Below are positions 1-5,704 of a stretch of 8,990 bases of DNA, piece after piece. The position numbers and the translations under genes are program-made. Numbering within the stretch: the stretch's first letter is position 1; every line of letters starts with the position of its first letter. The stretch comes from Beijerinckiaceae bacterium (GTDB lineage: Bacteria; Pseudomonadota; Alphaproteobacteria; Rhizobiales; Beijerinckiaceae): assembly GCA_027346205.1 (NCBI GenBank), contig DAIESR010000375.1:1-8990 (forward strand). Direction: 5' to 3'. The notes under the pieces are model-generated. The model searched no databases. It had not been told where the DNA came from and saw nothing but the letters and a program-made list of their open reading frames with translations.

Positions 1-86
1 CTGCGAACACGCCGCACCAGCTCACTGAATCGGGCTTTGGCATCTTGGAGGAGCCAATGGCCCGGCCGACGGGGCGATTTGGCCAT
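1..86 (-). CDS. Phd/YefM-family antitoxin, N-terminal fragment (cut by left edge)
   Basis: Reading leftward from an ATG at 86-84, the minus strand gives 28 open codons to the window edge. The visible peptide begins MAKSPRRPGHWLLQDAKARF and continues SELVRRVR. The W-x-L-Q-[DE]-A-K-A-R-F-S-E-L-V-R-R core is the hallmark first strand and helix of Phd/YefM antitoxins, DNA-binding proteins that neutralise a cognate type II toxin (usually Doc, YoeB or VapC-like) and repress their own operon. The toxin gene would lie beyond the left edge and is not seen. A promoter and palindrome lie just upstream (107-152), as expected for an autoregulated antitoxin-first operon. The Shine-Dalgarno sequence is poor (GAAG one base before ATG). 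The family call is strong from the motif, but the partner and completeness cannot be judged. Confidence 0.8.
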   Translation of the reverse strand, partial: MAKSPRRPGHWLLQDAKARFSELVRRVR

Positions 87-106
87 CTTCGGCGGCTGTT
101 TCAAAT

Positions 107-128
107 TTCTAGTCATTCTAACTAGAAT
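107..128 (-). promoter_or_regulatory. Three-half-site palindromic operator of the Phd-type antitoxin
   Basis: On the plus strand TTCTAGT (107-113) is mirrored by ACTAGAA (121-127). ATTCTA (115-120) is mirrored by TAGAAT (123-128) around a 2-bp centre. The result is three closely spaced TTCTAG-like half-sites 21 bp upstream of the antitoxin ATG and overlapping its predicted -10 box. Phd/YefM antitoxins are known to bind paired palindromes in their own promoters, so autoregulation is the natural inference. Confidence 0.6.
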
Positions 129-152
129 AATTCATCAAAAATAGATTTACAA
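124..152 (-). promoter_or_regulatory. Predicted sigma70-type promoter of the Phd-type antitoxin
   Basis: Read on the minus strand, a -35-like TTGTAA (152-147) is followed by a 17-bp spacer and a -10-like TATTCT (129-124). The stretch is AT-rich compared with its surroundings. It sits between the stop codon of the dioxygenase gene and the antitoxin ATG, and its -10 lies inside the palindromic operator. Transcription would start near 117, giving a leader of about 30 nt. Confidence 0.45.
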
Positions 153-181
153 GCTCGGACTCGGCGTCCGAAGCGCCGGCC

Positions 182-970
182 TTACTCGAACAAATAAGCG
201 TCCATCGACAGCACGCCATATTGCACGGATGAGTGCAGACGCCTGCCCTTGGCGCCCTCGCCCGCCGCGCCCATGACGAGCGGCAGCGGCAGAAAATGCT
301 CGGGCGTCGGGTGATTCTTTTTGGCATTGGGCGCCAAGCCCCACCAATCGGCAATCTCGTCGATTGCGCCGGCCTCCGCTTTTTCATGCACCCATTCGGC
401 AAAAGCAGTCACCCAATCAGGTGGAGGCGCATCGAGCGCAACGTTGCTCTTGGCAGTCGCGTCGAAACCATGCGTGAGGCTGCCGGACCCGACGATCAAA
501 ATGCCATGGTCGCGCAGCGGCGCCAGAGCACGGCCGACCATGATGTGATGGCCAGCGCCGCCTTCGCGCTGCACGGAGAGCTCGACGACCGGAATATCGG
601 CATCCGGATACATGAGCTTCAGCGGCACCCAGGCGCCATGATCATAGCCACGGCCCAAGACCTCCTGCGGTTCGAAGTCGGCCTTGACCAGGAGATCCGC
701 GGCGACGGCTGCCAAGCCTGGTGCGCCGAGCGCCGGATATTTCACCTGATACAGCTCATCCTCGAAGCCGGTAAAATCATAGATCATGTCGGGATGCGCA
801 CTAGCGGTGAAGGCCGGATTCGGCATTTCGAAGTGCGCCGAGGCGATGAGGATCGCGCGCGGGCGCTCGATCTCCTGCCCGAGCTTTTGCAAGAAATCAC
901 GCGCCGGGCTCTTCTGCAGAAGAAGGTTCGGCGCGCCATGGGACAGAAACAGGGTGGGAAGAGTTGCCAT
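182..970 (-). CDS. LigB/DODA-type extradiol ring-cleavage dioxygenase
   Basis: The 262-residue protein matches the class III extradiol dioxygenase family typified by plant DOPA 4,5-dioxygenase and E. coli YgiD, which open catechol-type rings using a protein-bound divalent metal. Visible family motifs are SHGAPN (H11), ASAHFE (H46), GYDHGAWVPL (109-117), SGSLTHG (H167) and HPTPEHFLPL (H220 and H225). H11, H46 and the HPTPEH histidine are the likely metal ligands and H167 the likely acid/base, by comparison with YgiD. There is no signal peptide, so it should be cytosolic. The length is normal and the frame intact. The ATG at 970 has no good Shine-Dalgarno sequence. It lies about 170 bp downstream of the DAHP synthase gene on the same strand, separated by a repeat element. 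The physiological substrate cannot be told from sequence. Confidence 0.9.
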   Translation of the reverse strand: MATLPTLFLSHGAPNLLLQKSPARDFLQKLGQEIERPRAILIASAHFEMPNPAFTASAHPDMIYDFTGFEDELYQVKYPALGAPGLAAVAADLLVKADFEPQEVLGRGYDHGAWVPLKLMYPDADIPVVELSVQREGGAGHHIMVGRALAPLRDHGILIVGSGSLTHGFDATAKSNVALDAPPPDWVTAFAEWVHEKAEAGAIDEIADWWGLAPNAKKNHPTPEHFLPLPLVMGAAGEGAKGRRLHSSVQYGVLSMDAYLFE

Positions 971-1013
971 AAGAAAATCAACGCAGGTTTCGTGCCGGTG
1001 GGCTGCGGCCTAT

Positions 1014-1034
1014 CCTTCCCCTAAAAGGGGAAGG
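1014..1034. repeat. Perfect hairpin of a REP-like intergenic element (left half)
   Basis: CCTTCCCCT (1014-1022) and AGGGGAAGG (1026-1034) form a perfect 9-bp inverted repeat around AAA. It is followed by a short GCGA-rich run (GCGAGCGAAGCGA, 1039-1051) and GACGGATGGGG. No T-run follows on either strand, so an intrinsic terminator is unlikely. This GGGGAAGG...GACGGATGGGG style resembles dispersed palindromic extragenic repeats of alphaproteobacteria, but copy number cannot be seen here. Confidence 0.6.
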
Positions 1035-1096
1035 TGACAGCGAGCGAAGCGATGCTGACGGATGGGGTTTATTGTTACATAGTTGATGCCCTACCC

Positions 1097-1111
1097 GGCG
1101 CCTTTGGCGCC
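1097..1111. repeat. GGCGCC-TTT-GGCGCC hairpin of the same REP-like element (right half)
   Basis: GGCGCC (1097-1102) and GGCGCC (1106-1111) form a perfect 6-bp stem with a TTT loop. It is flanked by CTACCC and ACCCTCACC, then by AAGGGGCGGG. It ends about 30 bp beyond the DAHP synthase stop codon. With the hairpin at 1014-1034 it fills most of the 172-bp gap to the dioxygenase gene. Being GC-only with no trailing U-run, it looks like an mRNA-stabilising or REP-type structure rather than a terminator. Confidence 0.55.
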
Positions 1112-1142
1112 ACCCTCACCAAGGGGCGGGATCAGCTCCTTC

Positions 1143-2530
1143 TCACTCCGCTGCCCTTACCTCTTCCTTCACCCGCTGCAAGCGCTCGACCTTCAACAGC
1201 TCGGCGACGAGGAAAGCGATTTCGATCGCCTGCTCGGCATTGAGCCGGGGGTCGCAATAGGTGTGATAGCGATCCGAAAGGTCCGCGTCGGAAATGGCGC
1301 GCGCGCCGCCAGTGCATTCGGTGACATTCTTGCCGGTCATTTCGAGATGCACGCCGCCGGCATAGGTGCCTTCCGCCTGATGCGCGGCGAAGAAGGTGCG
1401 AATCTCGCTGATGACGCGATCGAAGGGCCGCGTCTTGAAGCCGCTCGCCGCCTTGATCGTATTGCCATGCATCGGATCGCAGGACCAAAGCACATTGCGG
1501 CCTTCGCGCTTTATGGCACGCAAGAGCGTGGGCAGAAGCTCGGCCGCCTTGTCGGCGCCGAAGCGGCAGATCAACGTCAACCGGCCCGGCTCATTGTCGG
1601 GATCGAGCACATCGATCAGTTTCAAGAGCATGTCGGGCGTAAGCGACGGGCCGCATTTGAGCCCCAGCGGATTCTTCACGCCGCGCGCAAATTCGATATG
1701 GGCGTGATCCAATTGCCGCGTGCGGTCGCCGATCCAGATCATATGGCCGGAGGTCGCATAAGGGTCACCGGTCGTTGAATCGATGCGGGTCAGCGCCTCT
1801 TCATAGCCGAGCAGCAGCGCCTCATGCGAGGTGTAGAAATCCGTCTGCCGCAATTCCTGATGCGCTTCCGGGTCCAATCCAATTGCGCGCATGAAACCAA
1901 CTGTCTCGGAGATGCGGTCGGCCAATTCCTGATAGCGCGCCGATTGCGGGCTATCCTTGATGAAGCCCAGCATCCAGCGATGTGCGTTTTCAAGATTGGC
2001 ATAGCCGCCAGAGGCGAAGGCGCGGATCAGATTCAAGGTCGCCGCCGACTGCCTATAGGCATCGAGCTGGCGCACCGGGTCCGGTGTGCGCGACGCCTCG
2101 GTGAAAGCGATGTCATTGACGATGTCGCCGCGATAGCTCGGCAGTGAAATATCGCCGCGCTTCTCCATCGGCTCGGAACGCGGCTTGGCGAATTGGCCGG
2201 CGACACGCCCGATCTTGACCACGGGCGAGGCCGCGGCAAAGGTCATCACCACCGCCATCTGCAAAAAGACGCGGAAGAAATCGCGGATATTGTCGGCTGA
2301 GTGTTCGGCGAAGCTCTCGGCGCAATCGCCGCCCTGAGCAAAAAGGCCTCGCCCTTAGCAGCCTTGCCGAGCATAGATTTGAGCTTGCGCGCCTCGCCGG
2401 CGAAGACGAGCGGCGGAAAAGAAGCGAGCTGGCGCTCGACCTCTTTGAGCGCTGCCTGATCGGGAAAGTCGGGCACCTGCTCGATGGGCTTTGCCCGCCA
2501 GCTGTCAGGTGACCAATGTTCGCTCCGCAT
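1143..2530 (-). pseudogene. aroG: Class II 3-deoxy-7-phosphoheptulonate (DAHP) synthase, broken by a 1-base deletion
   Basis: DAHP synthase condenses phosphoenolpyruvate with erythrose 4-phosphate, the first step of the shikimate pathway to aromatic amino acids. From the ATG at 2530 the protein starts MRSEHWSPDSWRAKP and reads normally to KGEAFLL. It then leaves frame and stops at 2246. One missing base next to 2336 (CTCAGGGC where CTCCAGGGC is expected on the coding strand) restores [20 protein letters not shown] and then [11 protein letters not shown] and the rest to the stop at 1143. The repaired protein is 462 residues, the usual class II length. Later motifs are intact: [24 protein letters not shown] and CDPRLNAEQ. 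The lesion falls exactly at the metal-ligand cysteine motif GGDC. There is no other damage, so a sequencing or assembly error is at least as likely as a true pseudogene. The symbol is by convention for DAHP synthase. Confidence 0.9.
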
Positions 2531-2613
2531 GGACTTCAATTCCAATTTATTGAGCCGTGTCAGCTCCCGGCCCCAAATCCCTCTGGAACAAGCTTTATAC
2601 ACATGGGGTTGAG

Positions 2614-2631
2614 TGATTGCGACTGCAATCA
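2614..2631. repeat. Inverted repeat between gor and the DAHP synthase gene
   Basis: TGATTGC (2614-2620) and GCAATCA (2625-2631) form a perfect 7-bp stem with a 4-base loop. It lies in the 118-bp gap downstream of the gor stop codon and upstream of the DAHP synthase start. No U-run follows on the minus strand, so this is not a standard intrinsic terminator. It may be a protein-binding palindrome or an attenuating structure. A TATAAA-like -10 lies nearby on the minus strand at about 2594-2599 but has no convincing -35. Confidence 0.4.
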
Positions 2632-2648
2632 GGACGCCGGGATACCCC

Positions 2649-4040
2649 TTAAGCCATATCGGCAGCGTCTTTCCGATAGCGCGCCGCGCGTGTCCGCAAG
2701 GTCACGAACTCCTCGGCCGCCGTCGGATGAACCGCCATAGTCGCGTCGAAATCAGCCTTTTTGGCACCCATCTTCACCGCCACGCCGAGCAATTGCGCCA
2801 TTTCACCCGCGCTTTCGCCAAGCACATGGACACCGAGAACGCGATCCGTCTCGCCGTCCACGATGAGCTTCATCAGCATTTTTTCGGCTCGGCCGGACAA
2901 AGTCGCCTTCAGCGGCCGAAAGCTCGTCTGATAGATATCGACGCAATGATAGGCTTCGCGCGCCTCGGTCTCGGTGAGCCCGACCGTGCCGAGTTCCGGC
3001 GTGGTGAAGACGGCTGTGGGCACGCCGATATAGTCGACCTCCGTCTTCTTATTGCCGAAGACCGTATCGGTGAAGGCATGGCCTTCGCGAATGGCGACTG
3101 GCGTCAAGGCGATACGATTGGTGACATCGCCCACGGCATAGATCGAGGGCACAGTCGATTGCGAATATTCATCGACCTTGACGGCGCCGATGGCGTCCAG
3201 CGCGACACCGACTTTTTCGAGACCGAGTCCGCTCGTGTTGGGGTCGCGGCCGGTTGCCAGCATCACCTGATCGACATCGAGCACAGCGCCATTGGCGAGC
3301 GTAACCACAAGACCGTCCTCGGTCTTGTCGATCCGGCTCGGCAGAGTGCCGAATTTGAAAGTCACGCCGGCCTCGACCATGGCATCGCGAAGGGCAGCCC
3401 GCATGTCCTCGTCGAAGCCGCGTAAAATATTGTCCGCACGCATGGCGAGCGTGACTTCGCTGCCCAAACGGACGAGAAGCGCGCCGAATTCAACCGCGAT
3501 ATAGCCGCCGCCGACGATCAGGATTCGCTTCGGCATCTCGGGAAGATCGAAAATCTCGTTCGAGGTGATCGCATGTTCGACGCCTGGGACGGTGGGCACA
3601 AGGACCGGCCGACCGCCCGTCGCAACGAGAATGGTGCGGGCGCTGATCAAACGATCATCGGCCAGAAGGCGGATCTTGTTGACATCCTCGACGACGGCGC
3701 GACTGTCGACGAGCGCGACGCCGGATTTTTCGAGATTGGCGCGATAGATCCCGGAAAGCCGCGTGACCTCCTTCTCCTTGCCGGCGACGAGCTTCGTCCA
3801 ATCGAATGAGGCTGCCGGCACACTCCAGCCGAACCCTGCCGCATCGGCAAATTCATCGGCATAGCGGCTCGCATAGACCATCAGCTTTTTCGGGACGCAG
3901 CCACGGATGACGCAGGTGCCGCCGACCCGGAATTCCTCCGCGACCATGACCCTGGCGCCATGCGAGGCGGCAATGCGGGCGGCGCGGACGCCCCCCGATC
4001 CGGCGCCGATCACAAAGAGATCGACATCATATTCGGCCAT
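2649..4040 (-). CDS. gor: Glutathione-disulfide reductase
   Basis: This 463-residue flavoprotein reduces GSSG to glutathione with NADPH in the cytosol. In order: an FAD-binding GxGxxG-type motif (GAGSGG, 12-17); the redox-active disulfide in GGTCVIRGCVPKK (C43 and C48), the form shared with plant and alphaproteobacterial glutathione reductases; the second FAD motif ATGGRP (140-145); the NADPH Rossmann motif VGGGYIAVEF (176-185) followed by MRADNILRGFD, whose arginines favour NADPH over NADH; the ATGRDPN motif; and the C-terminal catalytic HPTAAEE (H438 and E443). It starts at ATG 4040 with a weak GAGA Shine-Dalgarno. It lies between the DUF2059 gene and the DAHP synthase gene on the same strand, near rpiA, a grouping familiar in Hyphomicrobiales. 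A long inverted repeat sits just upstream at 4058-4092. Confidence 0.96.
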   Translation of the reverse strand: MAEYDVDLFVIGAGSGGVRAARIAASHGARVMVAEEFRVGGTCVIRGCVPKKLMVYASRYADEFADAAGFGWSVPAASFDWTKLVAGKEKEVTRLSGIYRANLEKSGVALVDSRAVVEDVNKIRLLADDRLISARTILVATGGRPVLVPTVPGVEHAITSNEIFDLPEMPKRILIVGGGYIAVEFGALLVRLGSEVTLAMRADNILRGFDEDMRAALRDAMVEAGVTFKFGTLPSRIDKTEDGLVVTLANGAVLDVDQVMLATGRDPNTSGLGLEKVGVALDAIGAVKVDEYSQSTVPSIYAVGDVTNRIALTPVAIREGHAFTDTVFGNKKTEVDYIGVPTAVFTTPELGTVGLTETEAREAYHCVDIYQTSFRPLKATLSGRAEKMLMKLIVDGETDRVLGVHVLGESAGEMAQLLGVAVKMGAKKADFDATMAVHPTAAEEFVTLRTRAARYRKDAADMA

Positions 4041-4057
4041 CGAACATTCTCACTTTC

Positions 4058-4092
4058 ATAGAGCCGATCCACATCCTCCGGATTGGCTCTAT
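4058..4092. repeat. Long inverted repeat upstream of gor
   Basis: ATAGAGCCGATCC (4058-4070) and GGATTGGCTCTAT (4080-4092) form a 13-bp stem with one mismatch (a G-T wobble on the plus strand, C-A on the minus strand) around a 9-base loop. It ends 17 bp before the gor start codon. A second small palindrome, CTATT-TCG-AATAG (4089-4101), overlaps its right end. The position fits an operator or a 5'-leader structure for gor, or a terminator for the DUF2059 gene lacking a proper U-run. Confidence 0.5.
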
Positions 4093-4120
4093 TTCGAATA
4101 GATAGAGCATGTTCTAGCAT

Positions 4121-4146
4121 CCGCCGCGCCATGCCGCCGCGCCATG
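4121..4146. repeat. Perfect 13-bp tandem duplication
   Basis: CCGCCGCGCCATG occurs twice head to tail (4121-4133 and 4134-4146). It lies between the stop of the DUF2059 gene (4183) and the gor promoter region. It looks like a simple slippage duplication with no reading-frame consequence. Confidence 0.6.
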
Positions 4147-4182
4147 CCTCAGCGGAACCGCCAGCACGTCAGCGACGAGCGA

Positions 4183-4758
4183 TCAGAGCGTGTGGCCCTT
4201 CTTTTTCAACTCGGCACGCACACGGGTCATCAGCTGCGCCGAGATCTTCTGATGCCAGTCCTGCATCGCATTGATGACGTCATCGAAGAAATAGGGCTGG
4301 GTCTGGACATATTTCTTCCCCGCGTCGCTGGCGAAGAAGGCGACCGCCGCCTTAATCTCCGGCTCGGTCAGAAGCCCGGCATAAATATGCGCCGCCTTGT
4401 CCACCATCTGGTCCGTATCCTTCTCGAATTCGGGACGGATTTGCTCCAGTACGATTTTGAGATCGGGGGCGAGATCCGGACGCGTCTGCGTATAGGTCGC
4501 GGTGAGCTTCGCCATCATCTGCGGAATAGCCGCATTGAAGGAGCGCGACATGCCGCTCGCCATCACAAGCTCGCGCGCCGCGGCGAGATGCGAAGCGGTC
4601 GGCGCCGCAACGACGGCAGGCGCCTTCGCCGCTGGAACGGCCGGCTGGGCTTGGGCGAGTGGTGCGAGAAGCAAGAGACCCGCGGCAGCGAGAAGGATAG
4701 CGGCAGGACGTAAAGCCCGTGGGCGTGCGGACGAAAAGCGTTCAAAACTCGGAAGCAC
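4183..4758 (-). CDS. Secreted DUF2059 domain protein
   Basis: The 191-residue protein begins with a classical signal peptide: basic residues RPRALRP (12-18), a hydrophobic core of about 15 residues rich in A and L, and a signal peptidase I site AQA/Q after about residue 37. It is therefore likely periplasmic. A proline/alanine-rich linker follows, then a helical domain with the DUF2059 signature LTEPEIKAAVAFFASDAGKK and a downstream helix. Its biochemical function is unknown. The frame is also open to a TTG at 4764, but GTG at 4758-4756 is the better start. A strong AAGGAG (4771-4766) lies 7 bp upstream of that GTG and only 1 bp from the TTG. The gene sits between rpiA and gor, a position it keeps in several Hyphomicrobiales as far as I recall. 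Its 5' region carries a double direct repeat. Confidence 0.85.
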   Translation of the reverse strand: MLPSFERFSSARPRALRPAAILLAAAGLLLLAPLAQAQPAVPAAKAPAVVAAPTASHLAAARELVMASGMSRSFNAAIPQMMAKLTATYTQTRPDLAPDLKIVLEQIRPEFEKDTDQMVDKAAHIYAGLLTEPEIKAAVAFFASDAGKKYVQTQPYFFDDVINAMQDWHQKISAQLMTRVRAELKKKGHTL

Positions 4759-4765
4759 AGGCAAT

Positions 4766-4771
4766 CTCCTT
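4766..4771 (-). promoter_or_regulatory. Shine-Dalgarno that fixes the DUF2059 gene start
   Basis: AAGGAG on the minus strand is the best ribosome binding site in the window. Its 7-base spacing to GTG (4758-4756) selects that codon over the in-frame TTG at 4764. It directly abuts the 16-bp direct repeat at 4774-4789, so a protein bound to the repeats could affect translation or transcription start. Confidence 0.7.
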
Positions 4772-4773
4772 GG

Positions 4774-4807
4774 CGTTCATGATCACTCGAACGTTCATGA
4801 TCACTCG
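4774..4807. repeat. Two 16-bp direct repeats, 18-bp period, before the DUF2059 gene
   Basis: CGTTCATGATCACTCG occurs perfectly at 4774-4789 and 4792-4807, separated by AA. Each copy contains the palindrome TGATCA. The pair lies immediately upstream of the Shine-Dalgarno of the DUF2059 gene. An 18-bp spacing puts the two copies under two helical turns apart (about 1.7), which is compatible with cooperative binding but not diagnostic. Confidence 0.75.
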
Positions 4808-4823
4808 GCGGCCTTGGGGCCGC
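4808..4823. repeat. GCGGCC-TTGG-GGCCGC hairpin between the two direct-repeat pairs
   Basis: GCGGCC (4808-4813) and GGCCGC (4818-4823) form a perfect 6-bp stem. It lies exactly between the 4774-4807 and 4821-4849 repeat pairs. No U-run follows on the minus strand, so it is probably not the rpiA terminator. Confidence 0.45.
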
Positions 4824-4849
4824 TCTCGTCTTTAGCTACGCTCTCGTCT
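4821..4849. repeat. Second direct-repeat pair with the same 18-bp period
   Basis: CGCTCTCGTCT occurs at 4821-4831 and 4839-4849, again with an 18-bp period. The second copy is part of the inverted repeat GCTCT-CGTCT-AGAGC (4840-4854), and GAGCG-GCGAA-CGCTC (4851-4865) follows. This stretch lies in the 173-bp gap downstream of rpiA. The rest of the gap (4866-4931) holds a T-rich run on the plus strand (about 4888-4906) and nothing else I can identify. Confidence 0.6.
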
Positions 4850-4931
4850 AGAGCGGCGAACGCTCAGATGGAATCAGCGCCGCCGCTTTTGTCTTTTGTT
4901 TTCGCATAAGGGCAGGCATACCGCCCACCTG

Positions 4932-5642
4932 TCAGTCCAATTGCCCATAGATTTTAATCTCTTCGGGGCTAGCCGAAATCACCGCTTTGGCGAGGCCGAT
5001 GAACAGGCCATGCTCGACTATGCCGGGGATGGCGCTGAGCCGCTGCGCCAGCTCATCCGCCGCCGGAATGACATTGAAGACGCAATCGAAGAGATAATTG
5101 CCACTATCCGTCATAAAGGCCTCGCCGCTCGGTGTCTTGCGCAGCACGACCGGGCCCCCGCAACCGCAGGCTTCGGCCTCACGCAGAATCGCACGTCGCG
5201 TCGCCTCGAGACCGAAGCGGCTAACCTCGATCGGCAAAGGGAATTTGCCGAGCGTGGCAACCGCCTTTGAGGCATCGGTGATGACAATCATGCGCTTCGA
5301 CGCCGCCGCGACGATCTTCTCGCGCCAGAGCGCGCCGCCGCCGCCCTTGACGAGGCGAAGATCCGGGTCGAATTCATCGGCGCCATCGATCGTAAGATCG
5401 AGTTCGTCGATCTCTTCGAAAGTCGCCAGCGGGATAGCCAGGCCCTCGGCCTGGATGCGGGTGCGCTCCGAGGTCGGGACGCAGACGACTTTCAACCCCT
5501 CGGCGACCTTGGCGCCGAGGAGATCGATGAAATGCGCCGCCGTCGAGCCAGTGCCCAACCCGAGACGCATGCCCGGCGTCACGATTTTCAAAGCGGCAGC
5601 AGCGGCCCGCCGCTTTGCCTCATCTAAACTAAGGTTTTCCAT
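4932..5642 (-). CDS. rpiA: Ribose-5-phosphate isomerase A
   Basis: This 236-residue enzyme interconverts ribose 5-phosphate and ribulose 5-phosphate in the non-oxidative pentose phosphate pathway. Family motifs appear in order: the phosphate loop [11 protein letters not shown] (28-38), PTSERT (56-61), DGADEFD with D86 and D89, and [11 protein letters not shown] with K99 and E108. These are equivalent to E. coli D81, D84, K94 and the catalytic base E103 at a constant offset of five. TDSGNYLFD and HGLFIG follow near the C-terminus. The length is typical and the frame intact. ATG at 5642 must be the start, because an in-frame TAA lies only three codons upstream (5654-5652). No Shine-Dalgarno sequence is visible, and a promoter-like pair places transcription start at or next to the ATG. 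It is cytosolic. The small secreted protein lies upstream and the DUF2059 gene downstream on the same strand. Confidence 0.97.
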   Translation of the reverse strand: MENLSLDEAKRRAAAAALKIVTPGMRLGLGTGSTAAHFIDLLGAKVAEGLKVVCVPTSERTRIQAEGLAIPLATFEEIDELDLTIDGADEFDPDLRLVKGGGGALWREKIVAAASKRMIVITDASKAVATLGKFPLPIEVSRFGLEATRRAILREAEACGCGGPVVLRKTPSGEAFMTDSGNYLFDCVFNVIPAADELAQRLSAIPGIVEHGLFIGLAKAVISASPEEIKIYGQLD

Positions 5643-5648
5643 GGCACG

Positions 5649-5677
5649 CGGTTAGGCTTTCGCGCGCCACGCGTCAA
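5649..5677 (-). promoter_or_regulatory. Possible rpiA promoter placed for a leaderless transcript
   Basis: On the minus strand TTGACG (5677-5672), a 17-bp spacer and TAACCG (5654-5649) resemble a sigma70-type promoter with a weak GC-containing -10. Only 6 bp separate the -10 from the rpiA ATG, so RNA would start at or next to the start codon. The lack of any Shine-Dalgarno sequence agrees with this. The weak -10 keeps confidence low. Confidence 0.35.
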
Positions 5678-5704
5678 CCCTCGGGTGAACCGGCTTTCTC
5701 CACC

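Noticed and set aside
233..1024. Plus-strand 263-codon open frame
   Set aside because: It is antisense to the clear dioxygenase gene and has no recognisable motif. It reflects third-position GC bias of the real gene.
1014..1034. Intrinsic terminator after the DAHP synthase gene
   Set aside because: The stem is strong, but neither strand has a T-run after it, and it is about 110 bp beyond the stop codon.
1083..1778. Plus-strand 231-codon open frame
   Set aside because: It lies antisense to the DAHP synthase gene, whose motifs are unmistakable, and its residues look like low-information reverse-strand coding.
2613..3425. Plus-strand 270-codon open frame opposite gor
   Set aside because: It is a shadow of the gor reading frame with no domain motif and no ribosome binding site.
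4103..4118. TAGAGCATGTTCTA as a LexA-type or OxyR-type operator for gor
   Set aside because: On the minus strand GAAC is followed by N7 and no GTTC, and the imperfect palindrome is short. No known consensus fits.
4144..4713. Plus-strand 189-codon open frame opposite the DUF2059 gene
   Set aside because: It is a low-complexity arginine-rich shadow; the opposite strand has a signal peptide and a Shine-Dalgarno sequence.
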